From: Actinomycetes bacterium
GTDB taxonomy: Bacteria; Actinomycetota; Actinomycetes; Mycobacteriales; Mycobacteriaceae
Direction: 5' to 3'
Length of the DNA stretch: 28,291 nucleotides
Assembly: GCA_023416315.1 (NCBI GenBank)
Contig: JAEZIA010000380.1
Location: 1 to 28,291, forward strand
Part shown: piece by piece, positions 21,890-28,291 of the stretch
How the letters are laid out: the number at the start of each line of letters is the position of its first letter
How positions within the stretch are numbered: the stretch's first letter is position 1
Notes under the pieces: model-generated
Told to the model about the DNA's origin: nothing
What the model saw: the letters and a program-made list of their open reading frames with translations, nothing else
Database searches by the model: none
Position numbers and translations under genes: made by a program

Positions 21890-22944
21890 GGCAGGCGCTG
21901 CTCGAGCAGTTCCACCACGCCTAGGTCCTCGATCGCTGACGTCGTCAGAACCATTGCAGCATAGGCAATCTCGAACGGCTGCCACTGCGAGCCCATCGCA
22001 GCGGTCGACACCGCGGCGATCCAGGAGTACAGCGAGAACAACCGATACTGCTCGAGCGCGGTGCGCTCGTCCAACGCCACATCGTTGGCGGCGAGAGCCG
22101 CACGGTAGCGGTCGAGCAGACCGTACTGCTCGGATCGGCGCACCTCCGTCGGCAGCGAATTGCACAGGAAGTAGGCGACGTCCCGCATGCCGGGACCACG
22201 TCCGACCACTGCCCAGTCATAGAAACCGGTGCGGCCGTCATCGACGAACAGGTTGCCACTGTGGGTGTCGCCGTGGATCAGCGTGAGATCACCTTCGCCG
22301 AACAAGCCGATGATGTCGTCCGAGCGCTCGATGTACAGCTGCGCCACCCGGCGGAACTCTGGGCCCAGATCCTCGCCGAAGCGGTCGAGGGCCAACCGAA
22401 CGAAGTGCGTGCGTCGCGCCGCGGTCTTCGGGTCACCGGGCTTGCGCCGCATACCTTCCGGGGTAGCCAGCCAGGGGAGCTCGCGGCCCTGATAACTCGC
22501 ATGCAGGACGGCCAGTTCGGCCACCGCCGAGCGTGCGACATCGACAATATCCGCGTCGTCCGGGTGAGGGAACCGGCATCCGGAGGCGACGAGGTCCTCG
22601 AGCACCATGACGAACGACCCGTCGGCCGCGGCCGCGGCCGCGTGCCACACCCGTGGAATGCGCACGGGCAGTTCGCTTCCGAGCTTGGCGTACAAGCGGG
22701 CCTCGGCCACGCCGAGTCCCACTTGCCGCAGGAAGCCGCGCTGCTCGGGGGTGAACGGCTGCAGCTTGACGAACAGTGTTTCGGGCAGGCCACCGCTGGT
22801 CAGTCGGACACGGGCGCGGCCGGTGGTACCGGAGTGGGCGTCGAGCACCTCGACTGCCGACACCGGTTCGCCCAGGGCCGCGCTGAACCAGTCCGGCGTC
22901 AACTCACTGACGTCGGAGGGGATGTGCACGGATCCGGTAGTCAC
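21886..22944 (-). CDS. APH-fold phosphotransferase family protein (first copy)
   Basis: A 352-residue protein from GTG 22944. It has the aminoglycoside phosphotransferase/choline kinase-like fold. The beta-3 lysine is probably in ETLFVKLQPF, and FVMVLEDL lies at the hinge. The catalytic loop is LIHGDTHSGNL (Brenner motif HGDxxxxN) and the metal motif is FYDWAVVG. These kinase-like proteins are common in mycobacteria and are often linked to lipid or alcohol metabolism rather than antibiotic resistance. The TetR gene lies 35 bases upstream on the same strand, and a 30-bp inverted repeat sits in that junction. No ribosome site is obvious. Confidence 0.82.
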   Translation of the reverse strand: MTTGSVHIPSDVSELTPDWFSAALGEPVSAVEVLDAHSGTTGRARVRLTSGGLPETLFVKLQPFTPEQRGFLRQVGLGVAEARLYAKLGSELPVRIPRVWHAAAAAADGSFVMVLEDLVASGCRFPHPDDADIVDVARSAVAELAVLHASYQGRELPWLATPEGMRRKPGDPKTAARRTHFVRLALDRFGEDLGPEFRRVAQLYIERSDDIIGLFGEGDLTLIHGDTHSGNLFVDDGRTGFYDWAVVGRGPGMRDVAYFLCNSLPTEVRRSEQYGLLDRYRAALAANDVALDERTALEQYRLFSLYSWIAAVSTAAMGSQWQPFEIAYAAMVLTTSAIEDLGVVELLEQRLP

Positions 22945-22962
22945 GCGGAGAAAGCTAGCACC

Positions 22963-22992
22963 AATCGGACAATATGACGCTATTGTCCGATT
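22963..22992. promoter_or_regulatory. Large perfect inverted repeat overlapping the TetR stop codon
   Basis: The arms AATCGGACAATA (22963-22974) and TATTGTCCGATT (22981-22992) are perfect 12-base inverted repeats around TGACGC. The site spans the last codons and stop of the TetR gene and lies 18-47 bases upstream of the kinase start. Its size fits a TetR-type operator controlling the kinase gene. A hairpin terminator is less likely because no T run follows on the minus strand. Confidence 0.65.
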
Positions 22993-23603
22993 TGTGGCAC
23001 CAGGGCACGCAGCAGGTACTGCTCGACGAACCGGCGCTTGGCCGCGGTCGGTCGGTGCCGCCACGCGGGTGCGACCAGGAACAGCGCCGCCGTGTGCAGC
23101 CAGCGGGCGGTCTCGCGTGGATCGAGATCAGGGTGCAGCTGTCCGCCGGCCTGCCACCGCCCAAACAGCGGTCGATAGTGCCGCAGGATCACGTCCACGA
23201 TCTGCTCGGAACCGATCTCGAGCGCGGTTGTCAGCGCGGTGCTCTCGCCCGACATCAGGGCTTCGTTCAACGGGTCACCCACCACGGACTCGACGGGGGC
23301 CATCAACAACTGCTGAATCGAGTTCGCGGCGTCCTCGGGATGGGGCAGCGAGGCGACATGGTCGGCCAACGCGTTGTCGATCCGCATCAGGAGCAGCCCG
23401 AGCAACAGGTCGTCGCGCGACGGAAAGTAGCGATACACCGTGGAGCGGACCACACCTGCTTCAGCGGCGACTTCGGCCATCCGGATCTGGGTGTTGCCCC
23501 GGCGCACGATGCATCGACTGGCGGCTTCGAGCAGGCGATGGCGCGCCTCATCGCCGTCGAGCAGCGCCCGTTCGGCCCCCCAGCGACGGCTCACTGTTCC
23601 CAT
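22980..23603 (-). CDS. TetR/AcrR family transcriptional regulator
   Basis: A 207-residue protein from ATG 23603. The DNA-binding domain is at about residues 18-65 (HRLLEAASRCIVRRG, then MAEVAAEAGVVRSTVYRYF). A helical ligand domain of the TetR C-terminal type follows (ALEIGSEQIVDVIL, DPRETARWLHTAALFL). It is divergent from the AttH-like gene with only 37 bases between, and is followed by the kinase gene on its own strand. It is therefore placed to control both sides. The 30-bp repeat at its 3' end is a candidate target; no copy of that repeat is seen in the 37-base divergent gap. Confidence 0.88.
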   Translation of the reverse strand: MGTVSRRWGAERALLDGDEARHRLLEAASRCIVRRGNTQIRMAEVAAEAGVVRSTVYRYFPSRDDLLLGLLLMRIDNALADHVASLPHPEDAANSIQQLLMAPVESVVGDPLNEALMSGESTALTTALEIGSEQIVDVILRHYRPLFGRWQAGGQLHPDLDPRETARWLHTAALFLVAPAWRHRPTAAKRRFVEQYLLRALVPQIGQ

Positions 23604-23640
23604 TCGCCAGATGGTACGGCGCGAGGCAAGGAAGGTAATC

Positions 23641-24801
23641 ATGGCGATCAAAAACATCGGAGCGCTTCTCGGTGCCGACGAAGGGCTCAACCACCAGATC
23701 GTCGATACCTTCGCGACGCTCTCTCAGACCGACCTGGCGTGGACCGAGAAGATCTGGGCCTCGATCGCGCGCACCGACGGATCGCTGCAAGTGGACTTCG
23801 GGCTCGGCAAGTATCAGAACCGCGGGATCATCGACGGGTTCGCCGGCATCTCGCGCGGCCGCGAGCAATGGACCGTGCGAGGCAGTCGCGAACTGCGCTC
23901 CGCGCCGGAAGCCAACAGCGTCGGCCCGATCCAGCTCGAGATCGTCGAACCACTGCGCGCCATGCGTTTTCGCCTCGAGCCCAACGACGTCCAGCCGATC
24001 TCGTTCGATGTGGTGCTCTCCGGCGTGACACCCCCGTTCTTCGAGGAACGCAACCTGGTGCGCAACCGGCGTACCGGACGGGTGGACGTCGACGTCATCC
24101 GCTACCACCAGGGCGGCTGGGCCAGCGGCACCGTCACCGTCGACGGGCAGACCCACGAGATCCGGCCCGACGAGTGGTTCGGTATGCGGGACCACTCCTG
24201 GGGTGTGCGCCAAGCCATCGGATCGCCTCCGGACGATCTGATCCCGACGCCGCAGGCGCCGGCGGGGATCCGTGGCGGGATGAAGTGGTCACCGGCCTTC
24301 TTTCAACGGCCCGACGGAACCTACTACGAGACCGCGATTTTCATCGTCGAAGGACCGTGGGAATACAGCTCGGCCTACCTCAACGAGGCGGACGGTACGC
24401 AGGCCCGGGTCCGCCGGGTGACACCGAAGATCAGCTACGACACCAGAACTCGTTTCGTCAAGGGTGGGGAACTGGTGATGACCATGGAGTCCGGCGAGGA
24501 ACGGGTCATCGAGGTCGAGGCGCTGGGGGAGTCCGGTTTCTTCCTCAAGACCGGTGGCTACGGCGACTGGAATGGCCATAAGCACGGCTCGTGGCGGGGG
24601 CCGATGCACCTCGACGGGGAGTACATCGCCGACTGCTGGTCTGAGGAAAGTCTGCGCACCCTCGGCCAATTCCGGGACACCCCGATCCGGGTACGCGACG
24701 GCGACGCAGTCGGCTACGGGATCATGGAAAGTCTCATCGGCGGCGTGTGGCCCGAGCTGGGGCTGACCGCCGACTCCGATCACAAGGTGTCCTACAACTG
24801 A
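23641..24801 (+). CDS. AttH/CrtC-like lipocalin-type protein (DUF7064/DUF7065 type)
   Basis: A 386-residue protein from ATG 23641, with AAGGAAGG six bases upstream. It is rich in beta strands. The best landmark is FGMRDHSWGVR (180-190), typical of the AttH/carotenoid hydratase-like double lipocalin fold. A second half carries YYETAIFIVEGPW and GYGIMESLIGG. There is no signal peptide or transmembrane segment. Homologues occur widely in mycobacteria beside phosphotransferase-like and acyl-CoA genes, and their function is not established; the family name is from memory and moderately sure. Its stop overlaps the start of the second kinase gene (TGATG), so the two are co-translated. Confidence 0.65.
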   Translation: MAIKNIGALLGADEGLNHQIVDTFATLSQTDLAWTEKIWASIARTDGSLQVDFGLGKYQNRGIIDGFAGISRGREQWTVRGSRELRSAPEANSVGPIQLEIVEPLRAMRFRLEPNDVQPISFDVVLSGVTPPFFEERNLVRNRRTGRVDVDVIRYHQGGWASGTVTVDGQTHEIRPDEWFGMRDHSWGVRQAIGSPPDDLIPTPQAPAGIRGGMKWSPAFFQRPDGTYYETAIFIVEGPWEYSSAYLNEADGTQARVRRVTPKISYDTRTRFVKGGELVMTMESGEERVIEVEALGESGFFLKTGGYGDWNGHKHGSWRGPMHLDGEYIADCWSEESLRTLGQFRDTPIRVRDGDAVGYGIMESLIGGVWPELGLTADSDHKVSYN

Positions 24802-25853
24802 TGAGTACCGTCGTCGGCGACCCGAGCACCCGGCTTGCGGCGTGGCTGCAGGCCCAGATCGGCGTCGACGACGTCGGCGTGGAAGGGCTCGAGCGGGTGG
24901 ACTTCGGCCACTCGGCGCACATGCTGACCGTCACGATCACAACCGCGCGGGAGCGGACCGACGTGGTGCTGCGACTGCGGCCGCCGCCGCCCGCGCTGTT
25001 GGAACCCTACGACCTGCCCCGCCAGTTCAGGGTTCTCTCGGCGCTGCGCGGCACCGCGGTGCGCGCACCGAATGTGCTGTGGCTGGAAGAGTCCGGTGAT
25101 GTCCTCGGCCAACCCTTCCTCGTCATGGAACGGGTGCCCGGTGACGTCTACGAGATGGAGATGCCCGACGGGCCGGGTGTCACCGACACCCGAATCCGGC
25201 GGATGTGCGCGAGCATGGCCGAGCAGCTGGCGGCGGTGCACACCGTCGACCTGGCGGCCACCGGCTTGACTGACCTCGGTGAGGGGGGCGACCACCTCGA
25301 GCGCGAAATCACCCGCTGGGCCGAGGAAATGCACCGGGTACAGCGTGGACCGCTGCCTGCCCTTGAGCGGCTGCTGGCCGAGCTGCGTCGTACCACACCC
25401 GCGCAATACCCGAGGGTCACGCTGGTCCACGGGGACGCCAAGCCGGGTAACTTCGCGTTCGTCGGCGACGAGGTCAGTGCCGTCTTCGACTGGGAGCTGA
25501 CCACACTGGGTGACCCGTTGACCGACCTCGGCTGGACGGAGCTGCTGTGGATGCAGCCGGTGGGACTCACCAGCCACCCCGCCGCGCCGAGCATCGACGA
25601 CTTTCTTGCCCACTATGAGGCGGCCAGCGGGATCAGGCCCCGTAACCGGCCCTGGTACCGGGCACTCAACGCGTTCAAGATGGCCGTCATCTGCCTGATC
25701 GGGTCGATGCTGTACGACAGCGGTGCCAGCGACGACGAACGTTTTCTATTGAACGCCCATGGCATATCGCTGCTGACCCAGCTCGGGCTGGCCGATCTCG
25801 GTGTCACCGAGCAGCTCGACGACGGCCCCGTCTTACCGGCTTCGGCGCGGTAA
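24801..25853 (+). CDS. APH-fold phosphotransferase, ACAD10/11 kinase-like (second copy)
   Basis: A 350-residue protein from ATG 24801, sharing a base with the previous stop. The pattern is that of the kinase-like part of ACAD10/ACAD11: VVLRLRPPPPALL with EPYDLPRQFRVLSAL, FLVMERVPGDVY, the catalytic LVHGDAKPGNFAF, and the metal motif FDWELTTLGDPLTDLGW. In ACAD11-type systems such kinases phosphorylate 4-hydroxyacyl-CoA so that the hydroxyl can be eliminated. Whether that applies here is an inference. It is more similar to that branch than to the first APH-fold protein in this cluster. The partner dehydrogenase domain is not encoded nearby. Confidence 0.82.
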   Translation: MSTVVGDPSTRLAAWLQAQIGVDDVGVEGLERVDFGHSAHMLTVTITTARERTDVVLRLRPPPPALLEPYDLPRQFRVLSALRGTAVRAPNVLWLEESGDVLGQPFLVMERVPGDVYEMEMPDGPGVTDTRIRRMCASMAEQLAAVHTVDLAATGLTDLGEGGDHLEREITRWAEEMHRVQRGPLPALERLLAELRRTTPAQYPRVTLVHGDAKPGNFAFVGDEVSAVFDWELTTLGDPLTDLGWTELLWMQPVGLTSHPAAPSIDDFLAHYEAASGIRPRNRPWYRALNAFKMAVICLIGSMLYDSGASDDERFLLNAHGISLLTQLGLADLGVTEQLDDGPVLPASAR

Positions 25854-25887
25854 CCGCCGCTGAGCGAACGAAATCGCGCCGAAATCG

Positions 25888-26637
25888 CTAATCGAGCATG
25901 ATCAGGCCGCCGTCGACGGGCAGCAGCTGACCGGTGATGAAATGGGACCCCTCGCCGGCCAGGAACACCAGAACCGGCCCGAGGTCACGGTCCGGATCGC
26001 CCAGCGCCCCGCCCAGCGGAATGGTGGCCTTGATCTGCTGATCGATGAATGGTGCGGCGTCGGGGCCGAGGAACTCGCGCAGCCGGTCCGCGCCGCGGGT
26101 CTGCATCGCCGGCGCCAGCGCGTTGACCGTCACCTTGTCGGCCGCCCAGGCCTTGGCCGCCGAGCGGGTCCAGGCCTGCACCGCACCCTTGGCCGCGGCG
26201 TACACCGCGGAGACGGGACTGCCCATCACCGCTTCGGCCGACCCGAAGTTGATGATGCGCCCGCCGGATCGGCGCATCACCGCGTGCGCGGCCTGATTGG
26301 TCAGGATCGTGGTCTTGAGGTTGGTGTCGAGCACGAAGTCGATCTCGTCGACGGCGATCTGTCCGGGGATGCCCTGATGCCACAGCCCTGCCGCGTTGAC
26401 CAGCACGTCGAGACCGCCCAGAGCCGTGACCGCGCCGTCGATCATCGCGTTCACCTCATCGGCGTCCCTGGCGTCGCAGTGCAACCAGGTCGCGCCCGAT
26501 TCGTCGCTCGGCTCGGTCTGGTGATACGCCGCCACGACCTGCGCGCCGGCGCCGGCGAGCGCCCGGACCGCCGCGGCGCCCAGTCCGCTGGCCGCACCGG
26601 TCACCACCGCACAGCGTCCGGTAAGCGAGCCGCTCAT
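25888..26637 (-). CDS. Short-chain dehydrogenase/reductase (SDR)
   Basis: A 249-residue classical SDR from ATG 26637. The cofactor motif is TGAASGLG (13-20), NAAG is at 81-84, and the catalytic residues are S133, Y146 and K150 (YAAAK). The C-terminal FITGQLLPVDGGL is the usual ending. The lack of an acidic residue right after strand 2 (VVAAYHQ) leaves NADPH versus NADH preference open. Such enzymes oxidise alcohols or reduce ketones; the substrate is unknown. It has its own promoter with an overlapping palindrome upstream, so it is probably regulated separately from the LLM gene behind it. Confidence 0.9.
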   Translation of the reverse strand: MSGSLTGRCAVVTGAASGLGAAAVRALAGAGAQVVAAYHQTEPSDESGATWLHCDARDADEVNAMIDGAVTALGGLDVLVNAAGLWHQGIPGQIAVDEIDFVLDTNLKTTILTNQAAHAVMRRSGGRIINFGSAEAVMGSPVSAVYAAAKGAVQAWTRSAAKAWAADKVTVNALAPAMQTRGADRLREFLGPDAAPFIDQQIKATIPLGGALGDPDRDLGPVLVFLAGEGSHFITGQLLPVDGGLIMLD

Positions 26638-26685
26638 CGCGTGACCAAGGGCAACCCGGCGGTCGCGTGCCTTACCATGACGGTC

Positions 26686-26714
26686 ACGGTAGGGTGCGAC
26701 ACCATCGGTGTCAA
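26686..26714 (-). promoter_or_regulatory. Promoter of the SDR gene with overlapping palindromic operator
   Basis: Read on the minus strand, TTGACA (26714-26709) and TACCGT (26691-26686) are separated by exactly 17 bases. The -35 is perfect and the -10 fits TAnnnT. The inverted repeat GACACC-GAT-GGTGTC (26698-26712) overlaps the -35 and fills most of the spacer, where a repressor would block polymerase. Transcription would begin near 26679, leaving about 42 bases of leader. Confidence 0.55.
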
Positions 26715-26861
26715 CCATCGGGCATTCGAAAAGCATTGTGCGAGTGGAAATCTGTCGGGAAATGAGGAGAGCAACGACAATTACCGGCGCCGCGCAGCCG
26801 GCGTGCTCGACGTCGCCGACTCAGCACCGGGTGCGGCGGACAAGGTCGTCGGCACCTTCGA

Positions 26862-27797
26862 CTAGAGCTGCGGCAGCACTTCGCCGGCCAGCAGTTCCAA
26901 CGTGGCGTCTGATGCGCGGTCGTGGGTGAAAAGCACGACCTGACCGAAACCCATCTCCCGGAGTTGGCCAAGCCGGTCGACGATCGCGGCGGGTGTACCG
27001 ATCAGCCCGCCGTCATGCAGGCCGAAACCCGGCCCGCCGAACCGCTTTTCGGCGACCTGCCGCACCTCGGCCAAGGTGGACTCGTCCGGGGCCATGGCCA
27101 GTACCGCCTCCACCGACATCACGATCGTGGCCGGGTCCCGGCCGATGCCCTCGCAGATCGACCGCAGAACGGCCAGCTTGCGCTCCATCTCGCCAAGTGC
27201 GTACGTCGGGACGTTCCAGACGTCGGCGTAGCGAGCCACCAGCGGCAGCGTGTACTTCTCACCGGAGCCGCCCACCACCAGCGGCGGCCGCGGCTGCTGG
27301 ACCGGGCCGGGTTTGATCGGCATGTCGCGAACCGTGTAATGCGTTCCGGCGAAATCGATCCGCTGTTCGGCGAATGCCTGGGTGACGATCTCCAGGGTTT
27401 CCCGCAGCCGCCCGGAGCGCTGCGGATGCGTGCCCCAGTCCAGTCCGAGTCGGTGGTGTTCGTCTTCGATCGAGCCGCTGCCGATGCCGAGTTCCAGCCG
27501 GCCGGCGGACACCTGATCCAGGGTGGTCGCCATCTTGGCCAGCACGGCGGGATGACGAAACTGATTGCACAGCACCATGTGTCCAACGCGTAGTCGCTCG
27601 GTCCGGGCCAGCAGCGCGGTGGCCAGCGTCCATGCCTCCAGCGAGTCGATACCGGGGACACCGGGGCCGTACATATGGTCGTAGAGCCACAGCGAACCGA
27701 TGCCCAGCTCTTCGCAGCGTTGCGCGCGGTGCAGGACATCGGCGTAACCGAAGCCCATCTGCGGGAGGTAGATCCCGATGTCCAGCGGTGTGGTCAC
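26862..27797 (-). CDS. LLM-class (luciferase-like) probable F420-dependent oxidoreductase
   Basis: A 311-residue protein from GTG 27797, with the TIM-barrel pattern of the luciferase-like monooxygenase family. Landmarks are GIYLPQMGFGYADV, EELGIGSLWLYDHM, LRVGHMVLCNQFRHPAVLAKM, DQVSAGRLELGIGSG, PLVVGGSGE and GLIGTPAAIVDRL. In mycobacteria this branch mostly uses coenzyme F420 rather than FMN, and the substrate is usually unknown. Its start overlaps the stop of the upstream TetR gene (GTGA), so the two are translationally coupled and the regulator probably controls this enzyme. Confidence 0.87.
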   Translation of the reverse strand: MTTPLDIGIYLPQMGFGYADVLHRAQRCEELGIGSLWLYDHMYGPGVPGIDSLEAWTLATALLARTERLRVGHMVLCNQFRHPAVLAKMATTLDQVSAGRLELGIGSGSIEDEHHRLGLDWGTHPQRSGRLRETLEIVTQAFAEQRIDFAGTHYTVRDMPIKPGPVQQPRPPLVVGGSGEKYTLPLVARYADVWNVPTYALGEMERKLAVLRSICEGIGRDPATIVMSVEAVLAMAPDESTLAEVRQVAEKRFGGPGFGLHDGGLIGTPAAIVDRLGQLREMGFGQVVLFTHDRASDATLELLAGEVLPQL

Positions 27798-28291
27798 TGC
27801 TTGATGCCGACGGCGTGGCGCAGCTGAGCCAGGAACTGGTCGGCGTCGTCGCTGCGGACCACGTAGTGTGACACCGCGATGCGAATCGCGGTGGCGGCCT
27901 TGATCTCCGCGTTCGGTCCGCTCAGCAGCCGCTGCAACCGGGTCCGCATGAGCGGGAGGATCCGGGCCAGTTGGGCGATCACCACCTCGGGCTCGATGTC
28001 GATGAGTCTGACCCCGGAGTAGGTCTGTTGGTAGGAGACGATGAACTGCAAGGCCGCGTCGAGCTTGTCGGTGCCGCGCAGCCCGGCGGTGGCCCGGCTG
28101 ATGCCGGTGTCGAACAGCTCGCGCTCGTATGCGCCGAACGCGTCGAGCAGCTCCTTCTTGGAGGCGAACCAGCGGTACAGCGTCGGCCGGGAGACTCCGG
28201 CCTGCAGTGCCACGTCAGAAAGGCTGAGCTTGGTTTGCCCGCTGCGGGCGAGAACCTCGGCGGTCGCATTCAGGATGCGACGCCGCGACGA
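27794..28291 (-). CDS. TetR/AcrR family regulator, N-terminus outside window
   Basis: The frame is open to the window end and lacks the true start. The visible 165 residues begin in helix 1 of the DNA-binding domain (RRRILNATAEVLARSG), then LSLSDVALQAGVSRPTLYRWF as the helix-turn-helix. A helical ligand domain ends with FLAQLRHAVGIKQ. An internal GTG at 28213 would delete half the DNA-binding domain and is not the start. It is coupled by a four-base overlap to the LLM oxidoreductase gene, suggesting it is the local repressor of that operon. Confidence 0.85.
   Translation of the reverse strand, partial: SSRRRILNATAEVLARSGQTKLSLSDVALQAGVSRPTLYRWFASKKELLDAFGAYERELFDTGISRATAGLRGTDKLDAALQFIVSYQQTYSGVRLIDIEPEVVIAQLARILPLMRTRLQRLLSGPNAEIKAATAIRIAVSHYVVRSDDADQFLAQLRHAVGIKQ

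Noticed and set aside
22974..24581. Plus-strand open frame of more than 500 codons
   Set aside because: It is antisense to the TetR gene and out of frame with the AttH-like gene. The translation is Arg/Gly/His-rich with no motif.
25869..25888. Direct repeat CGAAATCGC twice, 11 bases apart
   Set aside because: It lies between convergent gene ends and is too short to call an attachment site or regulatory element.
26677..26865. Plus-strand frame of 62 residues ending in the CTAG shared with the LLM stop
   Set aside because: It covers the SDR promoter. The first half has poor G/C third-position bias, and no family was recognised. The second half looks more gene-like, so a remnant cannot be excluded.

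Overview
The window is high-GC actinobacterial DNA and looks like a Mycobacterium, most likely a fast-growing species (Mycolicibacterium type). The reasons are the strong G/C bias at third codon positions, frequent GTG starts and ATGA/GTGA gene overlaps, a WhiB protein, an F420-type LLM oxidoreductase, a KshA-type steroid oxygenase, a mycobacterial nitrobindin, and a gene block that matches the M. tuberculosis segment Rv0022c (whiB5) to Rv0028 in order, orientation and lengths (from memory). No rRNA, tRNA, CRISPR array, insertion sequence or phage structural gene was seen.

Layout. 1-2.5 kb: pirin (cut by the window edge), EVE-domain protein, two-domain VOC protein, small two-helix membrane protein and a TetR regulator. 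2.5-3.7 kb: a kshA-type Rieske oxygenase divergent from that TetR, with a perfect 22-bp palindrome in the 38-bp gap. 3.7-8.3 kb: the most interesting block, made of whiB5 (minus) divergent from a plus-strand operon of XRE regulator, NlpC/P60 hydrolase, small helical protein, 468-aa helical/acidic-proline protein, EspC-like protein and EspH-like protein. 8.3-12.2 kb: minus-strand genes for a tiny coil protein, serine hydrolase, nitrobindin, two tandem VOC paralogues, a methyltransferase and a STAS protein. 12.2-15.7 kb: a 377-bp AT-richer gap, a D-aminoacylase-type amidohydrolase, a rhomboid protease with a zinc-binding N-terminus, and a small secreted protein. 15.8-20.6 kb: lutCBA (minus) divergent from kup. 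20.7-25.9 kb: FAD monooxygenase, APH-fold kinase, TetR, AttH/CrtC-like protein and a second APH-fold kinase. 25.9-28.3 kb: SDR, LLM oxidoreductase and a TetR cut by the window edge.

How it fits together. The 4.1-8.3 kb block reads as a self-contained accessory module for type VII (ESX) secretion with no secretion machinery of its own. A WhiB and an XRE regulator face each other over a promoter region with repeated CGTATA sites. The next three genes share one helical domain that aligns by eye without gaps over 32 residues. In one it is fused to an intact NlpC/P60 peptidoglycan hydrolase that lacks a signal peptide. In another it is followed by a long acidic proline-rich linker and what looks like an NlpC/P60 fold lacking its catalytic cysteine. 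The operon ends with an EspC-like and an EspH-like small protein, the types that accompany ESX substrates. Most of the remaining genes are catabolic or redox functions (steroid ring oxidation, lactate oxidation, F420/FAD/SDR oxidoreductases), several controlled by adjacent TetR proteins with visible palindromic operators.
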